From: Arthrobacter jinronghuae
GTDB lineage: Bacteria > Actinomycetota > Actinomycetes > Actinomycetales > Micrococcaceae
NCBI RefSeq assembly: GCF_025244825.1
Contig: NZ_CP104263.1
Location: 1,302,001 to 1,366,000 of the forward strand
Length of the DNA stretch: 64,000 nt
Direction of reading: 5' to 3'
A program made the position numbers and the translations under genes. Positions 43,706-53,087 of the stretch are shown one piece after another; position 1 is the stretch's first letter; each line of letters begins with the position of its first letter. The notes under the pieces are model-generated. The model worked only from the letters and a program-made list of their open reading frames with translations, searched no databases and was not told the DNA's origin.

Positions 43706-43864
43706 ATGTGGAGCGTTGTCCTCATGGGCCTGGCCGGACTGCTTATCGGCGGAGCGGTGTCCTTCCGCAGCCAGGGCATGTCCAAAATCATTGTTATCAG
43801 TTTCTGGGTCCTGGCCGGAATGGCCCTGCTGGGCGCGTACCTGCTGACCCTCGACCTTTCCTGA
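43706..43864 (+). CDS. 52-residue membrane protein between hisH and priA
   Basis: ATG 43706 to TGA 43864 encodes 52 residues with two hydrophobic helices ([14 protein letters not shown] and [20 protein letters not shown]) joined by SFRSQGMSK. It begins 8 bp after the hisH stop and ends 22 bp before priA, in the direction of both. No ribosome binding site stands out. Small genes of this kind are often left out of annotations. Function unknown. Confidence 0.6.
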   Translation: MWSVVLMGLAGLLIGGAVSFRSQGMSKIIVISFWVLAGMALLGAYLLTLDLS

Positions 43865-43886
43865 CCCCACCACCGAAAGCATCCAA

Positions 43887-44636
43887 ATGCCCTTCAGCGA
43901 AACCCCTGTCCTTGAACTGCTGCCCGCCGTTGATGTAGCGGACGGCCAAGCCGTGCGACTGGTGCAGGGCGAGGCCGGCAGTGAGACCAGCTACGGCGAT
44001 CCGCTGGACGCAGCCTTGGCGTGGCAGAACGACGGCGCCGAATGGGTCCATCTCGTGGATCTCGACGCAGCGTTCGGGCGCGGTTCGAACCTTGACCTGC
44101 TCAGCCGCGTGGTGAAGTCCCTGGATATCAAGGTGGAACTGTCCGGCGGCATCCGGGACGACGAGTCCCTGGAAAAGGCGCTGGAGCTCGGCGCTGCCCG
44201 CGTCAATCTGGGAACCGCGGCACTGGAGAACCCGGGGTGGACCGCCAGCGCCATTGCCCGCTACGGCCAGGCCATCGCCGTCGGCCTCGACGTACGCGGC
44301 ACCACCCTCGCCGCACGCGGCTGGACCCAGGAAGGCGGGGACCTCTGGGAGGTCCTGGCCCGGCTGGAAGAGGCCGGCTGCGCCCGCTACGTGGTCACCG
44401 ACGTCACGAAGGACGGCACACTGCGCGGACCCAACCTGGAACTGCTCCGCGAGGTCCTCAAGCGCACCGACCGCCCCGTAGTCGCATCCGGCGGCATCTC
44501 CAGCCTCGATGACCTGGCTGCGCTCCGCGAACTGGTTCCGCTGGGACTCGAGGGCACCATCGTGGGCAAGGCACTCTACGCCGGCGCGTTTACGCTGCCC
44601 CAGGCCCTCGACGTCGCCGGGCACCCGGAACGCTAG
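43887..44636 (+). CDS. priA: phosphoribosyl isomerase A (PriA, HisA/TrpF)
   Basis: A (beta/alpha)8 barrel of 249 residues. In actinobacteria lacking trpF it isomerises both ProFAR (histidine) and PRA (tryptophan). [18 protein letters not shown] at the N-terminus, [40 protein letters not shown] and [11 protein letters not shown] are HisA/PriA signatures; two Asp act as acid and base. ATG 43887 has CGAAAG before it. Dual use is inferred from taxonomy; trpF cannot be searched for here. Confidence 0.92.
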   Translation: MPFSETPVLELLPAVDVADGQAVRLVQGEAGSETSYGDPLDAALAWQNDGAEWVHLVDLDAAFGRGSNLDLLSRVVKSLDIKVELSGGIRDDESLEKALELGAARVNLGTAALENPGWTASAIARYGQAIAVGLDVRGTTLAARGWTQEGGDLWEVLARLEEAGCARYVVTDVTKDGTLRGPNLELLREVLKRTDRPVVASGGISSLDDLAALRELVPLGLEGTIVGKALYAGAFTLPQALDVAGHPER

Positions 44637-44638
44637 GC

Positions 44639-45487
44639 ATGGCAGCACGCGAACTGCCCGGCCACATCGCCGCGGCCCTTGCCGGGGCCGGAGGGCCCAC
44701 CGATTCCGCAGGCCGGCCGTGGTCCGGACGGGACCTGGCCGGTGAGGGAAACCCGCTGCACAACTTCGACTCCGACAACGGGCAGACCGACGCCGGCTAC
44801 GCGGCGGCCCTGGCGAAACTGATAGCCGGGAGCGGAAGCGAAGCGGAAGTTGTAGCCTCCCTGGCCACTGCCCGCGTGTTCGTGCCGATCGTTGCCGTGC
44901 TGGGCGAGGAAGCGGAATCCGATCACGGGCTGACCGCGGACAAGCAGGCCGACATGGCCCTGGTGACGCTCAACGCCCCGGACGGCCGCAAGGCGCTGCC
45001 GGTGTTCACCTCCGTGGCCGCTTTGGGACACTGGCATCCCGAAGCCCGGCCGGTTGCGGTCTACGCCAACCGTGCCGCACTCTCTGCCGTCGCCGAAGAC
45101 GCCCAGCTGCTGGTTATCGACCCGGGAGCCGAATTCACCTTCGTGGTACGGCGTCCGGCCATGTGGGCCCTGGCCCAGCAACAGGAGTGGTTGCCCTCCT
45201 ATGCCGACCCCGGACTCGTCGCGGCGGCCGAAGCCGCTGCCGGGCCGGACCCCCGGATCATGGCCGTGACCCTCCAACAGGGACCGGGGACCGCGTCGCG
45301 GACTGCTGCCGGAACCCCGGTGGCCGGGGGAGGGGCCGGCCCTGAGCTTAGAATGGTGCTTCAGCTTGCGCCCGGACTGGATCCGCAGGACGTTTCTGCC
45401 CTGGCGGCCGGACTGCAGCAGCGCCTGACTGCCAACCCCGAGTTTGTTGAGCGCGTGGATTCACTTGATCTGAAAATCACGCGCTGA
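44639..45487 (+). CDS. SseB family protein
   Basis: A 282-residue protein with the SseB N-terminal domain (from about residue 55: VASLATARVFVPIVAVLGEE, then KALPVFTSVAALGHW). SseB-domain proteins are widespread and their role is not settled. The C-terminal third (from ELRMVLQLAPGLDPQDVSAL) is a second small domain. It starts 2 bp after the priA stop. No signal peptide or membrane helix. Confidence 0.8.
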   Translation: MAARELPGHIAAALAGAGGPTDSAGRPWSGRDLAGEGNPLHNFDSDNGQTDAGYAAALAKLIAGSGSEAEVVASLATARVFVPIVAVLGEEAESDHGLTADKQADMALVTLNAPDGRKALPVFTSVAALGHWHPEARPVAVYANRAALSAVAEDAQLLVIDPGAEFTFVVRRPAMWALAQQQEWLPSYADPGLVAAAEAAAGPDPRIMAVTLQQGPGTASRTAAGTPVAGGGAGPELRMVLQLAPGLDPQDVSALAAGLQQRLTANPEFVERVDSLDLKITR

Positions 45488-45520
45488 CCCGTCCGGCGTA
45501 GCCGCCAGAAGAGAACTGCC

Positions 45521-46831
45521 GTGAACTTTGGCCTGTACCGCGAGATGCTGCGGATAGCTCCTATCCGCCGTGTCCTGCTCATCGGGATGATCGCCCGTTT
45601 CCCGCATTCCGCCGCCGGAGTGCTGCTGACCCTGCACGTGGTCAACACCATGGACAAGGGTTACGCAGCGGCAGGCGCCGTAGCCGCCGTCGTCACCATC
45701 GGCATCGCGGTGGGTGCCCCCTGGCGCGGCCGCCGCGTGGACACCGTGGGCCTGCGGCGTGCCCTGATTCCCTCGGTTATTGCCGAAGCAGTCATCTGGA
45801 GCATTGCTCCGCACGCCAGCTTCGAATGGCTCCTGGTCCTGGCGCTGATCGGCGGCGTGTTCACCCTTCCGGTCTTCAGCGTCGTGCGGCAGTCACTGGG
45901 CGTCCTGGCCACCGGCGAACAGCGGCGTACCGCCTTTGCGCTGGACTCCATCGCCACTGAGCTGATTTTCATGATGGGCCCTGCCCTGGGCGCGGTGATA
46001 GCTACGCGCTCGTCGGTTATCGGACTGACCGCAGTCGGGGTCTCCTCCGCAGTAGCGGGACTGTTGCTGATCTGGTTTAACCCGCCGACCCGCACTGTGG
46101 AGCCCCGGAACGCCGTGACCGCGGCCGATGAGCAGGAGGCCGCTGCGGCCGCCGCCGTCGCCGTGGCCCCCGCAAACGTGCAGGAAGCGCCGATGGAACT
46201 GACCGGAGCCGGCCTGCCGGGCGGACCGCAGAACCTGTTCGGCAGGCTGCGGAACGGCCTCGCGGGAAGCTTCGGCTGGTTTACCCCGAGCGTGGCAGTG
46301 GTCTTTGCGGTCTCCGTCGGCGCCGGGCTGCTGCTGTCCAGCACGGACGTCGGCATCGTGGCGCTGGTGGAAGCCGGCGGGAACCCGTCCGAGGTCGGCA
46401 TCGTGTTCGTCGCGTGGTGTGCAGCGTCGGCCGTCGGCGGCATCCTCTACGGAGCCATGAACCGGCGGATCTCGCCGATGCTGCTTCTGCTGGCCATGGC
46501 CGTCCTGACCATGCCGATGGCCTTCGCCACCAGCACCCTCAGCCTTGCACTGCTTTCAATTCCCGCGGGCCTGCTCTGCGCGCCTGTGCTGTCTTCAGCA
46601 TCCGAGCGGGTGGCTGACCTCGTGTCGGAAGAACGGCGGGGCGAAGCCATGGGCTGGTACGGCTCGTCAATGACTGCCGGCACCGCGCTGGGCGCGCCCG
46701 TGGCAGGTCTGGCCATCGACGTCATTGGTCCCTGGTCCGGCTTCCTGATGGCCGGCGGTTCCGCAGCCCTGCTTGCGCTGGTGACGCTTACGGTCCGGTG
46801 GTTCGTCCGGCGCCCGGAACCGGTCCGCTAG
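45521..46831 (+). CDS. MFS transporter
   Basis: A 436-residue major facilitator superfamily protein with about 12 membrane helices and a long Ala-rich cytoplasmic loop between the halves (near residues 195-235). RGRRVDTVGLRRAL in the 2-3 loop is the family basic motif. GTG 45521 follows AGAAGAGAA. Probable drug or metabolite exporter; substrate unknown. It is followed by a strong terminator stem facing the opposite gene. Confidence 0.8.
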   Translation: MNFGLYREMLRIAPIRRVLLIGMIARFPHSAAGVLLTLHVVNTMDKGYAAAGAVAAVVTIGIAVGAPWRGRRVDTVGLRRALIPSVIAEAVIWSIAPHASFEWLLVLALIGGVFTLPVFSVVRQSLGVLATGEQRRTAFALDSIATELIFMMGPALGAVIATRSSVIGLTAVGVSSAVAGLLLIWFNPPTRTVEPRNAVTAADEQEAAAAAAVAVAPANVQEAPMELTGAGLPGGPQNLFGRLRNGLAGSFGWFTPSVAVVFAVSVGAGLLLSSTDVGIVALVEAGGNPSEVGIVFVAWCAASAVGGILYGAMNRRISPMLLLLAMAVLTMPMAFATSTLSLALLSIPAGLLCAPVLSSASERVADLVSEERRGEAMGWYGSSMTAGTALGAPVAGLAIDVIGPWSGFLMAGGSAALLALVTLTVRWFVRRPEPVR

Positions 46832-46843
46832 TTTCCGGGCAGG

Positions 46844-46910
46844 AAAAAGCCCGAAGGGCCTGCCGCGGACTCCGCGGTACCGGCAGCTGCCGGAGTCAGG
46901 CCCTTCGGGC
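46844..46910 (-). terminator. terminator of the DUF1844 gene
   Basis: GCCCGAAGGGCCTG (46849-46862) pairs with CAGGCCCTTCGGGC (46897-46910), a 14-bp stem with further internal palindromes. On the minus strand it is followed by TTTTT (46844-46848), so it terminates the minus-strand gene; it may also stop MFS transcripts. Confidence 0.8.
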
Positions 46911-46938
46911 GATCAAATGGTGTGGGGAGGAACGGAGA

Positions 46939-47367
46939 CTAGCTGACGGGGCCGGTGAACTTTTCGCCCGGACCCTTGCCCGGGGCATCCTGGATAACGG
47001 AAGCTTCGCGGAAGGCCAGCTGCAGGGAACGCAGTCCATCGCGCAACGGACCGGCATGCTGGCTGCCGATCTCCGGAGCGGCGGCGGTGACAAAACCGGC
47101 CAGGGCGGTAATCAGCTTGCGGGCCTCGTCCAGGTCCTTGAGCTCCTCGGCGTCATCGCCTTCGGCCAGGCCGCACTTCACGGCTGCTGCGCTCATCAGG
47201 TGCACGGCCGCCGTCGTAATGACCTCGATGGCCGGCACCTCGGCGATGTCGCGCATCTGCTCGACGACTTCCTGCTGTGCTGCTGCCGCAGATTCGGACT
47301 CTGCTGATGTTCCCGGGAAGGAGTGGCGGGTTGCTTCGCCTGCCGGATTGCTCTGTGGGGTACTCAT
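46939..47367 (-). CDS. DUF1844 protein
   Basis: A 142-residue protein. The central AVHLMSAAAVKCGLAEGDD and LDEARKLITALAGFV are typical of DUF1844, a small family of unknown function that lies beside infC in actinobacteria. The ATG at 47367 matches MSTPQSN; a longer frame upstream has no family support. Divergent from infC. Confidence 0.8.
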   Translation of the reverse strand: MSTPQSNPAGEATRHSFPGTSAESESAAAAQQEVVEQMRDIAEVPAIEVITTAAVHLMSAAAVKCGLAEGDDAEELKDLDEARKLITALAGFVTAAAPEIGSQHAGPLRDGLRSLQLAFREASVIQDAPGKGPGEKFTGPVS

Positions 47368-47714
47368 ACTGGTAAGCTTGTCACAGACCGACTGGTTGTC
47401 GTTACTTTCAATGCCCATCACGGGCGGGATGAAAATCACACTTTCCTCCTGGAAGCTTACGTCGCCGGTATGCAAGCGGAGACCCCTCCCACCCGCGTCA
47501 GCCTGACCGCCCTCGTTGGCGGCAGAGTTGCCGGGTTCAGGTCGGCCCCGGACGGGCTGCAGTATTACTGCGGTTTATTCCGGGAGCTAACTGCCTTCGA
47601 ACTGGCTTCGGGGCAGTTCCTGCCGACCCCCACAGGGCCTTCGATTGCGCTTGCAATTGGAGGCCTTCTTCATTTGCAGGCGGTAGCCGTTTTGAAGAGC
47701 ACAGGAGCTGCAAC
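47368..47714 (+). promoter_or_regulatory. infC leader region with nested hairpin
   Basis: A 347-bp interval between DUF1844 and infC. Near its end, AGGGCCT (47634-47640) pairs with AGGCCT (47661-47666), enclosing ATTGC (47644-47648) with GCAAT (47653-47657). Such a two-level hairpin 50 nt before infC could serve translation or termination control, as L20 and IF3 leaders do in other phyla. The promoter is not clear. No supported gene lies here. Confidence 0.45.
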
Positions 47715-48779
47715 ATTAGCGAGCCAAGAATCAATGATCGGATCCGCGTCCCCGAGGTGCGGCTGGTAGGTCCGGCGGGTGAGCAGGTCGGAGTGGTCCG
47801 GATTGAGGACGCGCTTCGCCTGGCTGCCGAGTCTGACCTGGATCTTGTTGAGGTAGCACCGCAGGCGAAGCCTCCGGTGTGCAAACTAATGGACTTCGGC
47901 AAGTACAAGTACGAAGCCGCCGTCAAGGCACGCGAAGCCCGGAAGAACCAGACGAACACCGTTCTGAAGGAAATCCGCTTCCGCCTGAAGATCGACACCC
48001 ACGACTACGAAACCAAGCGCGGACACGCCATGCGCTTCCTGGCCGCCGGTGACAAGGTCAAGGCCATGATCCAGTTCCGTGGACGTGAACAGCAGCGCCC
48101 CGAAATGGGCATGAAGCTGCTGAACAAGTTCGCTGAGGATGTTGCCGAGGTGGGTGTGGTTGAGTCCACCCCGCGTATTGACGGCCGCAACATGGTCATG
48201 GTCATTGGCCCGGTGAAGAACAAGGCCGAGGCCAAGGCAGAAGCGCGACGGGCAACCCAGCGTGCCGATGCCAAGGCAGCGAACGAGGCAGTGAAGAACG
48301 GGGAGGCACCCGAACGGGTGAACACCTCGGAGAAGGCTGCTCCTATGACGCAGAGCCTCGCGGACCTGCTTCCGGACGGACTGCGTTTGGGTTCCTCCGC
48401 TGAAGCTGCCGACAAGGCCCGTGCAGAGCAGGAGCAGGCTGAAAAGGAACAGGCCGCAAAGCGGGCCAGGGCTGCAGCTGCCGAAAAGGCTGCAACCGAG
48501 GCACGCCGTGTGGCAGCAGCCAGCAGGCCGGCCGCAGCGCCTGCCGCTGAAGCTGCGGCTCCCGCCCAGCCGTCCCAGCCGGCCGAGCCCGCGAAGCCGG
48601 CAGAAGCAGCGAAGCCTGCCGCAGCGCCGAAGCCTGCAGCGGTTCCGAAGCCGACGGCGGCAAAGCCTGCGCCCAAGCCTGCAGCCCGGCCCAAGCCTGC
48701 CGCAGCACCGAAGCCTGCCGGCAAGCCGTCCTCCTCGCGGGGGACCACCGGCCAGAACAAGCCCGGAACTGCAGAGTAG
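47715..48779 (+). CDS. infC: translation initiation factor IF-3 with long C-terminal tail, ATT start
   Basis: Binds 30S and checks the initiation codon. Translation from ATT 47715 gives [20 protein letters not shown], the conserved IF3 N-terminus; starting at GTG 47757 would cut it off. AGGAG at 47703-47707 is 7 nt upstream. AUU is the classical infC start, through which IF3 represses its own synthesis. The IF3 core ends near residue 170; a further 180 residues are Ala/Lys/Pro low complexity (repeats of the type KPAAAPKPA). Total 354 residues versus about 180-210 in most bacteria. Confidence 0.92.
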   Translation: MSEPRINDRIRVPEVRLVGPAGEQVGVVRIEDALRLAAESDLDLVEVAPQAKPPVCKLMDFGKYKYEAAVKAREARKNQTNTVLKEIRFRLKIDTHDYETKRGHAMRFLAAGDKVKAMIQFRGREQQRPEMGMKLLNKFAEDVAEVGVVESTPRIDGRNMVMVIGPVKNKAEAKAEARRATQRADAKAANEAVKNGEAPERVNTSEKAAPMTQSLADLLPDGLRLGSSAEAADKARAEQEQAEKEQAAKRARAAAAEKAATEARRVAAASRPAAAPAAEAAAPAQPSQPAEPAKPAEAAKPAAAPKPAAVPKPTAAKPAPKPAARPKPAAAPKPAGKPSSSRGTTGQNKPGTAE

Positions 48780-48887
48780 TTTCACTGCACTGCGCCTCGT
48801 TCCGGCGTCCAGTAATAAGCCCTGGCACCGCAAGGTGTCCGAAGCCCCGCGGGCCTGCCCGCGGAAACCTAAAGGAGATCGGTAGAC

Positions 48888-49082
48888 ATGCCGAAGATGA
48901 AGACCCACAGTGGCGCCAAGAAGCGCTTCAAGCTGACCGGTACCGGCAAGCTCAAGCGCCAGCAGGCTAACCGCCGCCACTACCTGGAGCACAAGCCTTC
49001 CACGCTGACCCGCCGCCTCGCCAACGACAAGCTCGTGGCACCGGCGGACGCCAAGGTCATCAAGAAGATGCTCGGCATCTAG
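48888..49082 (+). CDS. rpmI: 50S ribosomal protein L35
   Basis: A 64-residue ribosomal protein. [20 protein letters not shown] and [12 protein letters not shown] are the family signatures. ATG 48888 follows AAAGGAG. It lies between infC and rplT, the standard operon. Confidence 0.96.
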   Translation: MPKMKTHSGAKKRFKLTGTGKLKRQQANRRHYLEHKPSTLTRRLANDKLVAPADAKVIKKMLGI

Positions 49083-49200
49083 CCAGTCCCCGATAGCCGA
49101 CCCGTCCGGGCCGGCGTCACCCATCAAGCTTTCCCCGCCTGGGTTTACAGGTGCAGAGACTTTTTTGAAGTCGGGGAGATTTACCAAAAGGAGTACGCAC

Positions 49201-49854
49201 GTGGCACGTGTGAAGCGGGCGCTTAACGCCCACAAGAAGCGTCGGGTTATTCTCGAGCGCGCCAAGGGTTACCGCGGACAGCGTTCGCGCCTGGTCCGTA
49301 AGGCCAAAGAGCAGCTGCTGCACTCGTTTGTGTACAGCTACGGCGACCGCCGCAAGCGCAAGGGCGACTTCCGCCGCCTGTGGATCCAGCGCATCAACGC
49401 TGCTTCCCGCGCCAACGGCCTGACCTACAACCGCCTGATCCAGGGCCTGAAGCTGGCCGAGATCCAGGTTGACCGCCGCATGCTGGCTGAACTGGCCGTC
49501 AATGACGCTGCTGCCTTCGCCGCACTGGTCCAGCTGGCCAAGGACGCACTGCCGTCCGACACCTCCGCTCCGGCCGTCGCAGCTGCTCCGGTTGCCAAGG
49601 CTGCTGCTCCGGCCGCCGCTGAAAAGCCGGCTGCTGCCGTTGCCACCGCTCAGGGCGGCTTCAAGGCTTCCGAGGGCGACGCCCCGGAAGGCTTCGTCAT
49701 CAAGGGCAACCTGGGTTCGGGTAAGTACCACGTCCCGGGTTCCACCTGGTACGAGCAGACCGTTGCCGAGTACTGGTTCAACTCCGTTGAATCAGCCAAG
49801 GCTGCAGGCCTGGAGCCTGCTGGCGGAGAATCCCGCCAGAAGTTCCAGGGCTAA
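49201..49854 (+). CDS. rplT: 50S ribosomal protein L20 fused to a C-terminal sunset-like domain
   Basis: Residues 1-118 are a normal L20 ([20 protein letters not shown] to [11 protein letters not shown]). They are followed by an Ala/Pro linker (119-152) and a compact C-terminal segment (155-208) with [19 protein letters not shown] and [14 protein letters not shown]. This pattern (GN...KYH.PGS..Y..T..E..F.s...A.aAG) resembles the small actinobacterial 'sunset' domain. Total 217 residues versus about 120. GTG 49201 follows AAAAGGAG. The added domain is not needed for L20's known role in 50S assembly. Confidence 0.92.
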   Translation: MARVKRALNAHKKRRVILERAKGYRGQRSRLVRKAKEQLLHSFVYSYGDRRKRKGDFRRLWIQRINAASRANGLTYNRLIQGLKLAEIQVDRRMLAELAVNDAAAFAALVQLAKDALPSDTSAPAVAAAPVAKAAAPAAAEKPAAAVATAQGGFKASEGDAPEGFVIKGNLGSGKYHVPGSTWYEQTVAEYWFNSVESAKAAGLEPAGGESRQKFQG

Positions 49855-49872
49855 GTCGGTTCCCAAACGCCG

Positions 49873-50808
49873 ATGAACCTTGAAGGGCGCCCGCAGGCAC
49901 CGCTTATGTCCAACCCCCGAGCCGATCGGGTCCGTGATGTAGCGAAGCTTGCCGGGCGCTCTTCGCGCTTAAAAACCGGCCGCTTCCTGGCCGAAGGTCC
50001 GCAGGCCGTACGGGAGGCGCTTTCCGCGCACCGTGCGGCTGCGGTCGACGGCGGCCCCGCCGTCGTCCACGAGGTCTATGCCACCGAGGCCTGCCTGGAC
50101 CGTCTGCCGGAGCTGGCTGATCTGGCCTCCGGCGTCATGCTCCGCCTGGCCACCGACGAAGTTCTGGCCGCCATGGCTGACACCGTTTCCCCGCAGGGCA
50201 TTGTGGCTGTCTGCCACACCTCCACGGCCACGCTCGAGGATGTCCTCGCCGCGGGTGCGAAGCTCGTTGCCGTGTTGTGCGAGGTGCGGGATCCCGGCAA
50301 CGCGGGCACCGTGCTGAGGGCAGCGGATTCCGCCGGTGCCGATGCCGTAGTGCTCACGGCGTCCAGCGTGGACATCTACAACCCCAAGGCGGTCCGTTCC
50401 ACCGCAGGGTCGCTCTTTCACCTGCCGGTGGTTACCGGCGCCGACTTCACCGATGTCATCCACGCCCTGCAGGCGGCAGGCGTGACGGTCCTGGCCGCCG
50501 ACGGTTACGGCAACGTCAATCTGGACCGGCTCCAGGACCTGAGCGCGGTGCGCCGCTTCGGCGGAACCGCGGCTGCCGCCAGTTCCCGCCCCGATGGGGA
50601 GGACGCAGCCGCAGAGGCGGCCCTTCCGCAGCTTGAGCAGCCCACAGCATGGCTCTTCGGCAACGAAGCCCAGGGACTGTCGGACGCCGAGCTGGCCGCA
50701 GCGGACCACCGCGTCGCTGTCCCGCTCTACGGCCGGGCAGAGAGCCTGAACGTCGGCACGGCTGCAACCGTGTGCCTCTACGCCTCCGCGCGCGCACAGA
50801 ACGGGTAA
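49873..50808 (+). CDS. SpoU/TrmH-family RNA 2'-O-methyltransferase
   Basis: A 311-residue SPOUT-fold enzyme. VLCEVRDPGNAGTVLRAAD (motif 1), DIYNPKAVRSTAGSLF (motif 2) and the knot region WLFGNEAQGLS with LNVGTAATVCLY (motif 3) are present. Next to rplT in actinobacteria the gene is often called tsnR or rlmB-like; the rRNA or tRNA target is not known. Start ATG 49873; ATG 49906 is possible because neither has a strong ribosome binding site. Confidence 0.9.
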   Translation: MNLEGRPQAPLMSNPRADRVRDVAKLAGRSSRLKTGRFLAEGPQAVREALSAHRAAAVDGGPAVVHEVYATEACLDRLPELADLASGVMLRLATDEVLAAMADTVSPQGIVAVCHTSTATLEDVLAAGAKLVAVLCEVRDPGNAGTVLRAADSAGADAVVLTASSVDIYNPKAVRSTAGSLFHLPVVTGADFTDVIHALQAAGVTVLAADGYGNVNLDRLQDLSAVRRFGGTAAAASSRPDGEDAAAEAALPQLEQPTAWLFGNEAQGLSDAELAAADHRVAVPLYGRAESLNVGTAATVCLYASARAQNG

Positions 50809-50953
50809 CCCGCAGGTTCTCCGCGCAAACCCCGCTGACAGCAAACCCCCGGCGCCGTCGTATCCCGGCAGAACTTCTCCCATGTAGCGTATTGGTAACG
50901 GTTGTCTCCGGACAGCCGGACCAGCCAATCCACGTACAAAGAGATGGTCTTAT

Positions 50954-51901
50954 ATGTCTGCCAGCGGCGGGAATAAGGCGATTATCGCGGCACTGAGCGC
51001 CAACCTGGCCATTGCGGTCATGAAGTTCATTGCCTTCGCCTTGACGCGTTCATCCTCCATGCTCGCGGAGGCTATCCACTCGGTTGCCGACTCCGGCAAC
51101 CAGGCACTGCTGCTCGTGGGCGGCAAACGCGCACGGCGCCAGGCCAGTCCCGAGCACCCCTTCGGCTACGGCCGTGAACGCTACGTTTACGCGTTCATCG
51201 TCTCCATCGTCCTCTTCAGCGTGGGCGGACTGTTCGCCCTCTACGAGGCGTACCACAAGTGGCAGGATCCGCACCCGATCGAGGGCCGCTGGTGGTGGGT
51301 GCCGCTGGCAGTGCTCGTCGGTGCCATCATTGCCGAAGCGTTCTCCTTCCGCACGGCCATCAGGGAATCGAACCATACGCGCGGCAAGCAGAGCTGGAAG
51401 CAGTTCGTCCGTACTGCCAAGGCACCGGAACTGCCGGTCGTCCTGCTCGAAGACCTCGGCGCACTCCTCGGTCTGGTCTTCGCCCTGTTCGGCGTGAGCA
51501 TGACCCTGGTGACCCACAACGGCATCTGGGATGCGCTGGGCACCGCGATGATCGGCATCCTGCTCGTGGGCATCGCCGTGATTCTGGGCATGGAGACGAA
51601 GTCCCTGCTGCTCGGTGAATCTGCAACGCAGGCTGACGTCCGCCGGATTGAAGCTGCCATCCAGGAAGACCCCGATACGCGGATCATCCACCTCAAGACC
51701 CTGCACCTGGGTCCGGAGGAACTGCTTGTGGCGGCCAAGATCACCATGGCCAAGAGCGACACCGGGCAGGAGATTGCGGACGGCATCAATGCTGCGGAAG
51801 CACGGATCCGTGCCGCCGTGCCGATCGCTACCGCTATTTACCTGGAGCCTGATGTATTTGCTTCGAAGAACGCGCAGGACGCCGGTCAAGTGACCCGCTG
51901 A
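50954..51901 (+). CDS. cation diffusion facilitator (CDF) transporter
   Basis: A 315-residue divalent metal exporter. About six membrane helices; HSVADSGNQ near residue 42 carries the metal-binding His/Asp of helix II. A C-terminal cytoplasmic domain follows (about 215-310). Substrate probably Zn, Co or Fe by family. ATG 50954 follows AAAGAGA. Its last 68 bp overlap the 3' end of the convergent MFS gene. Confidence 0.85.
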   Translation: MSASGGNKAIIAALSANLAIAVMKFIAFALTRSSSMLAEAIHSVADSGNQALLLVGGKRARRQASPEHPFGYGRERYVYAFIVSIVLFSVGGLFALYEAYHKWQDPHPIEGRWWWVPLAVLVGAIIAEAFSFRTAIRESNHTRGKQSWKQFVRTAKAPELPVVLLEDLGALLGLVFALFGVSMTLVTHNGIWDALGTAMIGILLVGIAVILGMETKSLLLGESATQADVRRIEAAIQEDPDTRIIHLKTLHLGPEELLVAAKITMAKSDTGQEIADGINAAEARIRAAVPIATAIYLEPDVFASKNAQDAGQVTR

Positions 51902-53087
51902 TCAGCGCAATAGCCAAACCAAGCAGGGCGAGTACCGCTCCCACCACAGCGGGGGAGCGGTACCCCCAGCCCCAGGCAATAACGACGCCGCCCAGCAGCG
52001 CTCCCAGCGCATTGGCCAGGTTCAGGGCCGCATGGTTCAGTGAGGATGCCAGCGACTCGGCACCCGGCGAAACATCCAGCAGCCTGGTCTGCAGCGGCGG
52101 CGTCAGCATTGAGCCGATCACCCCCACCAGGAAAACCAGCACCATGGCGGTCACCGCGTACTGCACCGCCCACGCGTAGGCCAGCAGGATTACCACCGTG
52201 CCGCCCAGGATCGCGTAGATGCTGCCCATGACATTGATATCGGCCAGCCTTCCGCCGGCCACGTTGCCTATCACCTGGCCCACGCCGTAGAGCCCGACGA
52301 CGACGGGCAGCACGTTCTCGGAGACGCCTGCCACCTCGGTCATGGTGGGCGCGATGTAGGAATACACGGCGAAGAATCCGCCGAAACCGACAGTTCCCAC
52401 CAGCAGGGCCAGCCACACCTGGGTACGTCCGAGGGCGCTGAGCTCACCCTTGATGCTGGCACCGGCCAGGGGTGGTTGGTACGGGACGAAACGGGCCACC
52501 ATGGCAACGCTCAGGAGACCGATGGCCGCCACCAGGACGAACATCCACCGCCACCCTGCCTGCTGTCCCAGCCAGGTCGCAAATGGGACTCCTACAACGT
52601 TGGCGATGCTCAGTCCCAGCATGACCATGGAGATGGCCCAGGCCCGGCGCGTCGGTGCCACCAGCGACGCAGCAATGACCGCTGCAACGCCGAAGAAGGC
52701 GCCGTGCGGGAGCCCCGACAGGAACCGGGTAAAGAGCAGCCACGAATAATCCGCAGCAAAGAACGAAGACAGATTGCTGAGGGCGAAGAAGAGCATCAGG
52801 CCCAGTACCAGGGTCTTGCGGGGCATCCGGGCTCCGAGTGCGGCAAGCACGGGAGCCCCCACCACAACGCCCATTGCGTAGGCAGAGATCACGTGGCCGC
52901 CCGCGGGGACGGAGATGCCCAGGTCTTCGACCATTTCCTGCAACAGGCCCATAATGCTGAATTCAGTGGTGCCGATCGCGAAGCTGCCCACGGCCAAGGC
53001 AACTATGGCCTTGGCTGCGGTGGTATGGCGGTTGCCGGGTGTGCGCTGGCCGGACAGTGAAATGGGCGCGGTAGTGCTCCGGGACAT
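51834..53087 (-). CDS. MFS transporter, DHA1 (AraJ/NepI-like)
   Basis: A 417-residue transporter with 12 helices. The N-terminal GSFAIGTTEFSIMGLL is typical of AraJ, YdhP and NepI-type DHA1 exporters; LGARMPRKTLVLG is the basic loop. ATG 53087 was chosen; a TTG four codons upstream (53099) is in frame. Its C-terminal 22 codons overlap the CDF gene. Exporter of arabinose, purine or drug type; substrate unknown. Confidence 0.8.
   Translation of the reverse strand: MSRSTTAPISLSGQRTPGNRHTTAAKAIVALAVGSFAIGTTEFSIMGLLQEMVEDLGISVPAGGHVISAYAMGVVVGAPVLAALGARMPRKTLVLGLMLFFALSNLSSFFAADYSWLLFTRFLSGLPHGAFFGVAAVIAASLVAPTRRAWAISMVMLGLSIANVVGVPFATWLGQQAGWRWMFVLVAAIGLLSVAMVARFVPYQPPLAGASIKGELSALGRTQVWLALLVGTVGFGGFFAVYSYIAPTMTEVAGVSENVLPVVVGLYGVGQVIGNVAGGRLADINVMGSIYAILGGTVVILLAYAWAVQYAVTAMVLVFLVGVIGSMLTPPLQTRLLDVSPGAESLASSLNHAALNLANALGALLGGVVIAWGWGYRSPAVVGAVLALLGLAIALISGSLDRRPARSSKQIHQAPGK

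Noticed and set aside
47323..47769. A 148-codon frame across the infC leader
   Set aside because: It overlaps the DUF1844 gene on the other strand and the IF3 N-terminus in another frame; no family resemblance.
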